From NCBI GenBank assembly GCA_947247005.1, contig OX365944.1, positions 9,808,501-9,872,500 on the forward strand: 64,000 nucleotides of DNA, given 5' to 3'. A program made the position numbers and the translations under genes. The stretch is from Spisula solida (lineage: Eukaryota; Mollusca; Bivalvia; Venerida; Mactridae). Within the stretch, counting starts at the first letter, position 1; every line of letters begins with the position of its first letter. The notes beneath the pieces are model-generated. The model saw only the letters and a list, made by a program, of their open reading frames with translations. It was not told the origin of the DNA and did no database searches. Below, in pieces: positions 46,920 to 59,089 of this stretch.

Positions 46920-48380
46920 ACTCAATTAAGATTTTTTTTATTGGTTTACTGCATGATAATTACGTACGTTACATTGGTATCAATACGTTTATTAATTGAA
47001 AAGATCTTTGAAGTGATTGTTTTAGTGACAGTGGAACACATTGGAGCAAGGTATAAAGGTATACAAACAATTCGATCTATGGTACTGTCTAAAACAATAA
47101 TTCATGGGTAAAAAGGTCGAGTCTCAAGTTCCAAAGCTTATATTAGTAACGGTTATTATAGTAATACATTGGACAAGTAAGGCAGCACTCAACAAGAACA
47201 GCAGTTTTACAGCAAAACAGGAAAACAATCAAGAAAATTCAAAGACCAAAGCACACACCACCATGAAAACCCAAAATAGGTCTTACGTTCATGTTTCAAC
47301 TTGACCCAATACAGTCATGGTTTAAGCTACGGGTAGTAGCTATATCATCCGGCGTTTGTCCGTTTCTAACGGTTGTAATCTCGACGGATGTGCTAGAATT
47401 ACGCGAAGCAACTACTCTAAGGTGGTAATTTTTGCACATGTCACTTAGTTAACCAGTTTACATGAACAGTAAGGAAGATAAAAAATCAGGTTAAGTATAA
47501 TTAATATATTTGTAACACTTAATAGAAAGTTAATGACACGATCTTAAAGCTGTAAGCGGTAATCACCGGATGGCTCACAGTTCGTCAAATAGGTATACAC
47601 ACATGATGCACTTTAATGGAATATTTAGTTAACCTACTTAGTATACAAGTGGACCTTACTCGCTAACACCAACACCATGGACATAGCCACTTTACGCTGA
47701 ATTCTAATCAGAGTTAATCGATGAGCCTCAAATTATTCCAAAGCTTTAATGCTACATTGACATTATAGATGATGAAGGGGCGAATGTCAAAGTTGTCCAT
47801 ATAGTTAGTTACTCGTATATATAACTATATATGGTTCATTTTGACTCAAGGGATATAATTTAATTATTTAAATTCCTTCTGTTGTTTGACGGCACCCCAG
47901 AAGGAACATATTGGTAGGAAATATGCTTTTAGTGTTTTAAGTCGTTGATGGTTACCTTTTATAGACATCTTGATGTCTGCATGCGATACACCAGTTGCCT
48001 CTTATTATATAAACAGGCTATAGCTGGTACAGCATGCAAAAACTATTTTTCCGCTAAAACACAAATTATCTTCACTTGGTTTAACCTAGTACATTAAGTT
48101 TCAAGACATTAGTGGACTATTTTGATGTTGATTGGCTTATATCAGTACAAAATGTATCTAGTGCAATTGGCAGGGGTCGGAATAAACTACGTGCATATTG
48201 TTTATTCAAAAACACATTTGCTATTGTATAATTATTTTATCTTTTAGTAATCGGTCAGCGTTTTGTAAATTTAGATGTGTTGTAGACCCTGTCAGCCTTT
48301 TTACTGATGGAACTAGGTCATTCAGCTAGGACATTCAGCTTTTTAATTGCTGAAACTAGGTCATTTAGCTTTTTTGACTG
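46920..48380. other. No gene seen
   Basis: A GCACTCAAC-family fragment lies near 47175-47250. Nothing else was recognised. Confidence 0.4.
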
Positions 48381-48389
48381 CTGATACTT

Positions 48390-48480
48390 GGGAAGTTCAT
48401 TGTAATTGTGGTATGTGGTGTTTTAGGCTGGTTAAGTTGGGTGCTGCCTCCCCTGTCCGTGTTTCTATTATCTTTTTGAA
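48390..48480 (+). repeat. Dispersed GCACTCAAC-family repeat
   Basis: TGTAATTGTGGTATGTGGTG and GCTGGTTAAGTTGGGTGCTG match the copies at 11.7 and 35.0 kb. Confidence 0.6.
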
Positions 48481-48484
48481 ACGG

Positions 48485-49195
48485 GAATATGTGAAAATAA
48501 ACTAATCAGTGAAAGGAAATGTCCGTTTTGTACTTTGGCATAGGACGAATATCATGTATTATTATAATGTAATTTGCATAATGATTTACGTTTAACAATG
48601 CTGGTAAAGCAGCAGAAATATGTGATACATTTTAAATTTGTCAAACATTGATAAAGTTGTCATTTTATTCACCATTCCAAGCTTTGATTAGGACATGTAT
48701 CAAAACCTGCTTTGATATTTTAAATTGTAGATCGCTTTACCTTTGTAAATAATGTAACCTTATTTATCCAGTTACATTTCCCGCTTTACAAATTCTTGGT
48801 AGCAATTGTTACTCAGTTTATTTTCAATTTGATCAAAGATGATCACGTTTTGTAACTATACAAAATAGTGTTTTTTTCGATTTTCAGTGTTTTAAGGTTT
48901 CTTTTAGGGCAGTTTTTTATCCAAATAACAACGGTTACATAGATTTATGTTGTAAATATTGTTTGATTATAGGATTTTAATGAAAGTGTGATATGATATG
49001 TCTCTTAACTATTTTTAGAATGGCTTTGTACCATGAAATAAGTTTTGCAAATTGTATACCGTGTATGTATTGTACAAAGATGAGACTGAAATATATATAT
49101 TCATTTGTATATCGTGAAATTTAAATACGACTTCTCCCGCTCGAAAACATTTTTTTTTTAAATTTTAATCATATATGTACAAGCTTGTTTCCCTT
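48485..49195. other. No gene seen
   Basis: AT-rich sequence with no recognisable feature. Confidence 0.4.
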
Positions 49196-49199
49196 CAGT

Positions 49200-49393
49200 A
49201 TATAAATATGAGCCAGACTCCAGGAAAACCTGCTATTTTGACATTATAGTGGTGACCAAATTTGGGAAAGTAATCAATGCATACAGATTCATTTCATTTT
49301 GCTTTATTTACATTGTTCTTTATAACTTTGGTAAATCTCGCGGTCAGACTTTTGTCAAAATAGCAGGTTTTACTTGAGACTGGCTCCTATATA
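49200..49393. mobile_element. Foldback element with AAAACCTGCTATTTTGACA arms
   Basis: Left arm ATGAGCCAGACTCCAGGAAA, CCTGCTATTTTGACA; right arm TGTCAAAATAGCAGGTTTTA, CTTGAGACTGGCTCCTAT. The arms of about 40 bp pair with some mismatches around a 110-bp loop. Confidence 0.82.
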
Positions 49394-49399
49394 TGATAT

Positions 49400-50430
49400 C
49401 CAATTTGCACCACATAACTATGGTTATAATTACTATGTTATTTAAACTTTCTTGTAACTATCTTCAGTGTATCGTTTCTAACTTTACACTATTTTCTTGT
49501 TGCTGGTCATCAGAAGTTCAGTACCTTTAACTTAAACAAATATCCAGTATCATGAATTCATGAACTTTAAGCAAAGCTCTATAATTTGACCCCGAGTTAT
49601 CCATATCAGCTACAGAAGGTTAATTGATGAAAGGTCATCTAAGGCGAAATTCCTTAATGTCAGGCGCATGATTAACTATTATGGTTCACGTGTACTGACC
49701 TAGTTAGTGTTACAGCTAATGTAAAAGGACGAAACTGATTATGAACCCATTAATATGATAAGGTAGCCTGAATGGATATTGGGGGCGCAATATTTAACGT
49801 TCCTCCGGAGTTAGATGAAATCTCTCCAATGCATTTATTTCTGATTTTAACATTGTGTCCTTTGTTTTCTCTGTAACCATTGGTCTGATGTCAACGAAAC
49901 TTCGTGTGACGCATCAGTACCATATCGTCATCGATTAAGTTTACGGAAGTTATTGCTCTTCGTTTTTTTAAGTTATAAATTTGGCCTTGCTATTTATTGT
50001 TAGTGACTGGTCAATTTCCCGAAACAATGGACCTATCTAAGATAATATACAGTTTATATAAACATCTCAATGATACAGTTACCTGTGCCTGGGGGTGGGT
50101 GGGGGTATTCATCACATTCAGTGAAGTTTCTTGTAATGTTAAGTTTAAACTAGTTATACGAGACTCGATACATCATTGTATTTCTGGTCTCCCCTATTCA
50201 ATGAATCGCCTTAGCATTAAGGGTATCTTTCTTATCGAGTTTCTGCACAAGCTATCCTCACGTACAAAACGTGTTTTGTGGGTTCGAAGGTTTATTGAAA
50301 CACGGTGACTGGCACTGGCTGCACTCTGACTTTCACATTGCACGAGAGTGGTGCAGTTTTGTGTGCATATGTCGTTTTATTTCTTGGAAATAATTCGGGA
50401 AATTTAGTTCCGCACATTAAGTTAAAAATC
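49400..50430. other. No gene seen
   Basis: The open frame at 49997-50308 shows no domain. Confidence 0.4.
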
Positions 50431-50439
50431 GTATATGAA

Positions 50440-50520
50440 GCCTCGCCCGGTGGGTGAGATTCGAACCCACGACCCCAATGGCGACAGCGCATAGCACTGA
50501 AATGACCACGACCATAACAA
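50440..50520 (-). mobile_element. tRNA-derived SINE head
   Basis: On the minus strand, GGTCGTGGGTTCGAATCTCA contains a B box (GGTTCGAATC), followed by CCACCGGGCGAGGC. The A-box region is poorly conserved. The end of the element is not clear. Confidence 0.5.
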
Positions 50521-51339
50521 CTCCAAAACAATTGCTCAAATGTCAACATTTTGCCGAAATGTTATAGAATCTATTACGAAAATGTACCAAAGAAATAAAA
50601 ACTGCAACTAAAATCGCATCCCGACTGGTGGCGCTATTGACTCGTCTTTACTTACTATTTCAGACTAAAACCACAAAACGATAGAAAGTCTACACCCCAT
50701 ACTTCAATCACACTTCATATCATTATAATCTGTTGTACACATTTCTACCCGGTAGTATACATCTTTACAAGCTAGTGTAGACTTTGCTCAAAAATTGTGT
50801 TAGAAATGAATTTCCGTAAATAACATGATCAACTTTCATGAAACATTTTTCTTATCTTTTTCGCTGTGAATCAGACCAATGGTCGCATCATGGTGGAAAG
50901 TTACAAATATATACAATCATGCTTACGTTTCGACTTATGTACAAACTGCTATTTATATACACTGTCACCATGTACAAATCCCAAGTGGTTGTGTCTGTCT
51001 ATACGAGGGGCATTTTATAAATACTATACTGACAATGTTATGCTGTTAGAGACATTATTTTCTTAACTACATTGTAAATGTAAAAATAAATGAGAAAAAT
51101 CGATTTTTTTTAAAGAAACGATACTAAAAGTTTCCGTTTTCGGGTTGCTGTTTATCTGTTAAAAATATTCCAATGATATTCATGTCGGATATGTATTTTA
51201 GAAAGGTCTTAAAGAGGATTATCTTCCGTGCACAGCGACGAATATGGCAGCCATTTTCGGCGCAATTATATTTTTCACCCTATGAAAAGAGCTTATATGT
51301 GAGCCAAAGCTTTTGAAAGCTCCACAATAGGACCACTGA

Positions 51340-53080
51340 TAAAAAAGCCAGGCCTTGATCAAAATGAAATGAAAAATTACAAACCGGTGTCAAACTTACC
51401 TTTTATTTCCAAAGACCTCCAGAAGGTAGTCGATGCTCAACTAGATGAGCGCACTTAATACTGCACAATCTGCATGAAGAACGCCAGTCAGCATATAGAA
51501 CATTCCACTCTACAGGAACTGCTCTACTTCGTGTGCAAAATGACATACATGTACTTTGTTCTCTAGCTCATAATAAAGCTACAGTCCTGGTAATGCTTGA
51601 TTTATCAGCAGCATTTGACACCATTGATCACACCACTCTCCTACGCCGACTTGAAAATCATTTTGTTATAGCAGGCAAGCCATTGAAGTGGATGAAATCC
51701 TATTTGTGTGACCGTTACCAGACTGTTTGTATCGATGGTAAACTTTCAAAACCAGTACTGATAAACTATAGCGTATCTAAGGGTTCTTTGCTTGGTCCCA
51801 AAAACAACATCATGATTGTATACCAAACCAGTTAGCACAATCTGAATAAATCATCAACTACAACATCATTTCTACGCTGATGACTCCAAGTTGTATATAG
51901 CATTCAAACCGATGGATTGTGTCTCGCGTGATCACTGCAACGAATTGAAGCGTTTCTGAAGGATATCTTGCACTGGATGAAAGAACATTTGCTGAAACAA
52001 AACGCCGACAAAACAGAAGTAATCATGTTTGTACCAAAAGGGAATTAAATGCTATTTCAGCCGAAAATCTCAAGGTGAAAGTTGGTGACGCTGTGATCCG
52101 ACCAACGTCGATGGTGAGAATCCTCGGGGCCATGTTGGGTTCGCATTTGGACATAGACAAACATGTTAACTCTGTCTCAAGGTCGTGTTTCATGCAGATC
52201 CGACAAATAGATCAAATCAGACAATATTTGACTGTTGATGCAACAAAATCCCTGATCAATTCGTTAGTAACATCAATACTGGATTATTGCAACTCGTTAC
52301 TGTGCGGCTCCCCGAAAGTCATTTAGAACAAAATATTCAAAATACAACTGCCCGCCTCATCACACGGACACTGCGTTACAATCACATCACTCCTGTGCTG
52401 AAGGATTTTCACTGGCTACCTGTACAAAACAGATAGGAGTACAAGGTCTTGACTCATGTTTTCAAAGCACTTCATGGAAAATCCCCTGGCTACATCAGAA
52501 GTATGTTGGAAGTATATACTCCACAAAGACAGCTAAGGTCTCAAAAGGACTCTAGTTGTGCCGAGGATGAGGACAGTCACGTACGGTGACCGATGTTTCA
52601 CAGCTGCTGCACCGAAGCTCTGGAATGCACTGCCCCGCCTACTGGGTTTAGTAGAGCCCGCGTCTACATGATTATGTAGAGTCCCGTCTTCTGGGTTAAG
52701 TAGGGCCCCGCCTACTGGGTTAAGTAGGGCCCCGCCTTCTGGGTTAGTAGGGCACCGCCTTCTGGGTTAAGTAGGGCCCCCGCCTACTGGGTTAAGTAGG
52801 GCCCCGCCTTCTGGGTTAGTAGGGCCCCCACCTACTGGGTTAAGTAGGGGCCCCGCCTACTGGGTTAATAGGGCACCCGCTTACTGGGTTAAGTTGTATT
52901 TTACCCGTTTGAATAAATGAATGTAGATATGTTTTATATGTGATTTATAAATTTGTCCATATTTGTATATTTTATGTACATTGTATATTGTTTTGACGAT
53001 GTCTTATTCGTGATTGTACAGCACTTTTGAATGTGTGTACACATGAAAAAGGGATATATAAATATGGTATAATAAAAAAC
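51340..53080 (+). mobile_element. Decayed non-LTR retrotransposon (L2-like LINE), 3' part
   Basis: Reverse-transcriptase pieces appear in order but in shifting frames: YKPVSNLPFISK; TVLVMLDLSAAFDTIDH (RT core); SKGSLLGP; YADDS at about 51875; HWMKEHLLKQNADKTEVIMF; then SILDYCNSLL and KLWNALP, typical of L2/Crack-type C-termini. Frameshifts and stops show it is inactive. Its 3' tail (TTTTGAATGTGTGTACACAT, GAAAAAGGGATATATAAATA) matches the tail of the SINE at 14191-14612. The 5' part is absent, as expected for a 5'-truncated LINE. Confidence 0.9.
52640..52900. repeat. GC-rich ~32-bp tandem repeat inside the LINE 3' region
   Basis: About eight units of TACTGGGTTAAGTAGGGCCC plus CGCCT, with TACT/TTCT alternation. 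It sits between the last coding remnant and the LINE 3' tail. Confidence 0.9.
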
Positions 53081-53376
53081 AAATATTCGACGTAAGCCAT
53101 ATTCTACACAACAACGCTTCTCTATCACCGGGCAGGTAACTCATAATATGAATCGTTTACTGTGTATGTAGTAATATTGTCTTGGTTATTTCCGTTGTTT
53201 ACAAATATTTCGATGCACTCGTCATACCAAAATGATCAATCGATCAATCGACTGTTTCTTAATAATGTGTATTTTTCTTAACACACGACAATGATGGGAC
53301 TTAGTCTTTGTTCTTACATACACATACCATTCTATATATGCAACATTTGTCCTGATAAAGTTGCTACTTGACTTAC

Positions 53377-53454
53377 GCTGTGTTCCTCCCACAGACAGGT
53401 AATCTCCACCGGACACTGTTCCTTGCTAGCTGTTGCATTGTGTTCACTCACCAT
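53377..53454 (-). CDS. Candidate first coding exon, unknown protein
   Basis: On the minus strand an ATG at 53454 opens 26 codons (MVSEHNATASKEQCPVEITC ...) that end in phase 0 at a strong GTAAGT donor. The make-up looks coding, but I do not recognise it and could not find a second exon downstream. It might be the 5' end of a gene whose other exons are short or lie in the 46-53 kb interval. Confidence 0.3.
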
Positions 53455-53609
53455 TGCTTTCTCCAATATTCTCCGCCAAGTCTGTCTTTGAAGCATAGGC
53501 CGAATATATTGATATATAACTGAAATAAATTCATAACAATTATCAAATTTAAGGAATGTATTCATCCGTATGAACACCGTATATGACATAACCCAACATT
53601 TCAAAAATA

Positions 53610-54670
53610 CACATTACACTTAGCAAATGTTTGTGCACGTTATGGTACCATAAACTCATTCTATTTATTGATATTTCGCACGAAATTATGCGTTATGCTA
53701 TCGACCAATCTACCATTAAAAACACCCTACAAATAAAGGCGGGTTTTTACTCAGCAACATGTTCGCCGTTACCTTAGCTTGACAGTATTATTTTTTAGAA
53801 TATTCTACACTCATTATTATTTTAAAGTGCAAGGGAGGTAAGAATGGTACGAATTGTCGTTCTTTTACCATTATTGATAAGTGATCGTAACATAGTTTTA
53901 CCCCAATGAAGATTTTTTAAAAAACGGTGTCGTTTTCACAAATTAAAACACAATTCGAATGAAGTTTTATTTTGATTTAACTGTATGGTTGACTACGTTT
54001 AAGACACAACATGTTTTCTACCATTATCACTCAAGCGTGTCGAAAGAGGACGACAATAGTTTAAAAATATTCACTAAGTTAAACGATACTCTCATGGGTA
54101 CGTGGAAGAGAAAAGTTACTTGAACCCAACAATTCGAACATTTTAGATTTTCAAGTTTTATGCAAAACTTTTGACGCTAAGTATATTTGGACAGTCTTTA
54201 ACATCCGATAGTTTCTTTCTGACAACATATAACCGAAATATCTCTATTCAATCTGGTAAAATAATGTGTCAAGCAACATGTACACCCAGTGTTTATTATA
54301 CTTGCACGTTCGTTTGCACCAATATCTAAAATTTCTCTAATCAACGCTGCAATATCAGGTGCGGGATCGTTAGACTTCGGAATTTACTAACCTGACGTAC
54401 TATACTTCACATTCGTGTTCCTAAGGTACCGTAATGTGTGTTTACGGTGTGATTTGAAGCTATGACAAAAACACCATACTCCTGGCATTGTCTCCAGGAA
54501 AGAGGTGTGGCAAACATTTTGTCCAAATATGTTTTTCAACATAATGCACATACAATGTAGTAATGTGTAATAATACATGTTATAGGAGTGAACAGTGAAC
54601 AGTGAAAAGCTAGCTCTGCATATGATAATAAATTGTGAAACAAATATAAAAGTTTGATTGAACAAGGAAG
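53610..54670. other. No gene seen
   Basis: AT-rich; nothing recognised. Confidence 0.4.
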
Positions 54671-54689
54671 ACACCCTTCTCCAAAAAGC

Positions 54690-55520
54690 GAGCAAAACCC
54701 GGGTTAAACGCGGGTTAAAACCGTGTTAAACCGTGTGGTATTGGCACCGTGCTAAAAGCGAGTCTTTTAGCTTACCGACTGGGTTTTTTCTGAGCAAAAC
54801 CTGGGAAAAACACGCTTTAAACACAGTTTTAACTCGCTTTAGCTCACTTAAGTCGGTTTTATGTGGGTTTTAAAACCCACTTATTTTTAGAAAGTGGGTT
54901 TATAGTGTGTTTTTTCAATAAGTTGGTTTTAAGTGTGTTTTTTCTGTGCTGAAAAACTCGCTTATGTGGGTTTTAAAACCCGCTTTTAGCTCACTTATTC
55001 TAGAAAGTGAGTTTATAGTGTGTTTTTCAATAAGTTGGTTTTAAGTGTGTTTTTTCTGTGCTGAAAAACTCGCTTATGTGGGTTTTAAAACTCACTTTTA
55101 GCTCACTTATTTCAAGTAAGTGTGTTTTTAGTGTGTTTTTTTCTCAATAAGTTGGTTTTAAGTGGGTTTTTAAACCCACTTTAGCCAACCTTTTCCCAGC
55201 AAGTGAGTTTTTTATGCGTCAAAAAACTCGCTTTAACACACTTCTACTAGATGGGAAGTTGGTTTCTTAGTGAGCTAAAAGTGAGTTAAAAGCGAGTTTT
55301 AGCTGTGAAAAAACACGCTTTAAACTCGCATTAAACACGGTTTTAACCCACATTTAACTCGCTTTAAACTCACGTTTAGCTCACTAAGAAACCAACTTTC
55401 CACCCAGTAGAAGAGTTAAAAGCGAGTTTCAGCAGTATAAAAAAAAAGCTTTAAACTCGCATTAAACACGGCTTTAACCCGTATTTAGCCAGCTTTAGCT
55501 CGGTTTAAACATGCTTTTAA
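54690..55520. repeat. 0.8 kb array of GTTTTAAAACC-type motifs in both orientations
   Basis: Made almost wholly of short words such as GTGAGTTTTAA, AAAACTCGCTTTAA, GTGGGTTTTAAAACCCAC and their complements. A tandem period of 112 bp is clear between 54885 and 55130 (GCTGAAAAACTCGCTTATGT at about 54948 and 55060). The right part inverts words of the left part. Many local hairpins are possible. Confidence 0.85.
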
Positions 55521-55539
55521 CTCACTTTTTTTTAATTAA

Positions 55540-56750
55540 AATTAAATGGAATACCTTTTCAAAGCAATGTGATGAATCCAGGTTTAAATGTTGTTTTGGC
55601 TGTGTAAACTCACTTTGATCAATAAAATGAAATGGCATACCTTTTCAAATATAATAAAGAATACAACAATAAATATCAATTAATAAAATATTTACTTGAA
55701 AAAATAAAAGATGTTCTTACTGATATACAACAATACAATCAAAACACAAAACAATGTTTAACATATAAACAACATGAAAGACCTGGTGAACAATGATGTA
55801 GATACATACAGAAAGACATTGCATTAATATAAACTTTAGAAAGACATTGCATAAATAGATAAATATAATAACTTTTTTGACATTAATAAGCAAATTAAAT
55901 TCATTGTTAAATACATCACAGCTTGCTACATTTTGACCAAACCACAGAACAACCTGTCTAGAGTAACTCCTTTGGGTAAACACAAAGTTTGGTTGTTGTA
56001 CAGAGGTTGTGCCTAGAGTGGTAAAATATGTAGAAAATGTTACGGAAAATAGTTATATCGCTTTAAAGAGGTTGTTGCTCTATTGAATGCTGCTCTGGAG
56101 AGGTTGAAATGAGGAAACATTTTTAGACCGACATTAAAAACAATGAGAGTTCCCTTCATGACAGAAAGTTATAAAGTATGTGCATAATAAAAATAAATTG
56201 CTATATAAGTTGTTGCAAACAACTTTATAATCAAACATATACAAAGCTGATTTAAGGTTATCAGGAAACTAATCAAAATAAGCATTGAAATGTATAGATA
56301 GAATAAAAGTAAGTAGAAATTTATTGGCCCTTAATTTAATTAAGAAATAATATGTACCTGTGATTTATCGTAGAAAAAAGCACGGACACAAGTTTTGATG
56401 CATAGTAATTAAATCACGAGTGCATAGCACACGTTATTGAATGTATGCATCCGAACAAGTGACCGTGCTTAATTATAGATAAAACCCAGGTACATATTCA
56501 TTATTTCGATTCTAATACAGCCAATCAGGTGTTCTACTGAGGCATAATGCCTAATCCTGAAAACTAGTTGCAAGTCTGTTTTGAATATCAATAGCACACA
56601 CCCGCACACCAAAACTTAGTTCAAACATTGTTTAGTGTTAAAATTCATATGACTTTAATATTTGATGCAGATTTTACAATTTACAAATACACATTTTATG
56701 GCCAGGTTTATAAAGATGAGATAAAAAATGCTACCTCTAGATTATAAACA
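55540..56750. other. No gene seen
   Basis: AT-rich sequence without recognised coding regions. Confidence 0.4.
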
Positions 56751-56754
56751 ACCG

Positions 56755-56990
56755 TTTTCTTCGATGTGGCCTGATGACCTAGTTTTTTACCCTAGTTGAC
56801 CCAGTAGCGAACTTGACCTAGAGTATATAACGATACACATTGTGACCAAGTTTAATTAAGATAAAAAATGTGACCTCTAGAATGTTAACAAGGTTGTTCT
56901 TTGATTTGACCTAGTTTTTGACCCCAGATGACCCAGTTATGAACTTGACATAGATTTCAAAGAGGCAAACATTGTGACAAAGTTACATAA
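56755..56990. mobile_element. Pearl-type core repeats, fragment
   Basis: Two diverged core units with GACCTAGTTTTTGACCCCAG, ATGACCCAG, ACTTGACCTAGA and CATTGTGACCAAGTT, like the element at 62522-63795. Neither end is preserved. Confidence 0.75.
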
Positions 56991-58450
56991 ATCCAGTTAC
57001 ACAGAAAAATTTGGATCTCTTCCTTGTGTAGTTGCTGAAATCTTCAGGGTCGGAATCAGAGAATGTTCGAGTCAGATAACGATTGGAGACCTGTGCAGGA
57101 ATATCACGAGCCATAAAATTATGATCTTTCAGACCTGAGCTAGTAAAGTGTCTGAGTCTGTGACTATTGTCCGGCATTGGCACACCAATATCCACCAATT
57201 TTCGTGCGAAGAAAATATTCTAGCCTGAGGCATGTTCATTCATAGTTATTGATTTAAGAGGGGATGTAACTGGTGTTTGCACTGGGGTAATCCCAGATAA
57301 AAGTTTGTCAATAGTATTCTTATTCGTGGAATTCGGTCTTCCTTTCTTGTTTGATGACTACTTCAAAGTTACAGTTTTGAGCACAATGAATTTCACTACA
57401 ATCGGGGTCTTTAGATGGTTCTATGTCCGTAGTATATTTATCATACTGCTATGTGTATACGTTTTCACTACTTTGGCTGATGACTCCAGTACCGGTAACT
57501 CTACTTTGTCAGCAATGAAAGCGTTATTCTGTTCAACAACAACTTCTAGTTTTTCAACTCTATTCAAGATTGACGATAACTGGTTTTTAATAGAGGTGAT
57601 ACGAGCGTCTGAGCTTGGCTGGGTTATCTATATAATGTCATTGTTCACCAATTCTGTACAATGGATGAGTTCCTGCTCGTAGAGCTTAAGGGATTCATTA
57701 ACAGCAGTTATCTGATCTGAACGTAGTTTTTAACGGCAATGCTTGACTGCTTTAATAGTAGCATCATGTCAGCTTGAAGACTGCTAAATGAATCCTTAAG
57801 GATGTTGATATCATCAGGGGTGTCAACAGAGCCAAATTAAAAATCCTGGAAATCATATGCGGCTGACCATTTTTGACAAACTAGAGGCTGTCAACCATAT
57901 ATAACTCAGTTTTTCAAACTGTTTATTGAAGAAAATCCTTCAGAGCAGAGATAATTGACCATAACTTTGCCATTTCTTGATAAATCCGGAAAATTGACAC
58001 CCCTTTATCATGTATGCACACACAGGTTGGAGTAGCAGTCATGTCAACAGCAGCACTCACCGAGGGACGTCCGGTACTGAGAAGATCTTTCATGGTAGAG
58101 AAATCATCACCTTCAATTACAGACAGAAATGCACAAATCATTGGCCAGTTTTACAACAACGGCCTCTTTCTTTTCTCTAAAGACACATCGCTTGAGTTCG
58201 GTTTGTAGCTACTAAATCGCATTCATCGAGTCTCTTCCAATTTAACTTCACATGAAGCGTAATCTCGCAGTAATCTCTTTACAAATTTTTTGGATGGTAA
58301 TTCTCGGTATAGGGACAACAGGCTGTTAAATTCTGGTAAGCTGGGACGAAAGCAGGTCTTTACCAATACATGATCCTAAGTTGTCTAAGCGATACCCTCA
58401 TCTTCTCACGGACTTGACATCTGGCGATGCCAAACTTGTCGGATATAACA
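56983..58450 (-). pseudogene. Cluster of broken minus-strand reading frames, probably a decayed element
   Basis: Minus-strand pieces include GDDFSTMKDLLSTGRPSVSA (about 58100), a stretch near 57600 resembling a coiled coil (SILNRVEKLEVVVEQNN), and VDIGVPMPDNSHRLRHFTSS with DPEDFSNYTRKRSKFFCVTG (about 57000-57195). The order of a coiled coil then a basic RKRSKFF segment recalls the first open frame of some retroelements, but I cannot name the family. Stops and frameshifts lie between the pieces. Confidence 0.3.
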
Positions 58451-58511
58451 TCTGCAATAATATAATATACATATTTCAGTTTTGAAATAGCCAGTACAAA
58501 ACCTGATTTAA

Positions 58512-59085
58512 CAAGAGATGTTTGTAAAACACGTATGCCCCCATGGCAGCCAAATAGTCAGAAATGATAAATGTCACTGTGACCTTGACCTACTGACCTC
58601 AAAATCAATAGGGGGTATCTACTGTAGATGACTAACCTCCATGTAAAGTTTGAAGATCCTAGGTCAAAGTGTTTCTGAGTTATTGAACGGAAACCAATTA
58701 AATAGTCAGAAATGGTAAAGGTCACAGTGACCTTGACCTTTGACCTACTTACCCCAAAATCAATAGGGGTCATCTACTATAAATGACCAACCTTCATGTA
58801 AAATTTGAAGATCCTAGGTCAAAGTGTTCTTGAGTTATTGAACGGAAACCAATTAAATAGTCAGAAATGGTGAAGGTCACAGTGACCTTGACCTTTCACC
58901 TACTGACCCCAAAATCAATAGGGGTCATCCACTATTGATGACCAACCTCCATGTAAAGTTTACAGATCCTAGGTCAAAGCGTTCTTGAGTTATTGAACGG
59001 AAACCATTTTATACGACAGACAGACAGACCGACCGACCGACACAGACAGACATGTGCAAAGCAATATACCCCCTCATCAAAGATG
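58512..59085. mobile_element. Pearl-like element with three ~150-bp core repeats and (GACC)n
   Basis: Starts ACAAGAGATGTTTGTAAAAC, ACGTATGCCCCC. Three core copies follow (from about 58556, 58704 and 58858), each with GTGACCTTGACCT, CAAAATCAATAGGGG, GATCCTAGGTCAAAG and GAGTTATTGAACGGAAACCA. It ends in GACAGACAGACCGACCGACC and GCAAAGCAATATACCCCCTC. Same design as 62522-63795 but different ends. Confidence 0.85.
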
Positions 59086-59089
59086 GAAA

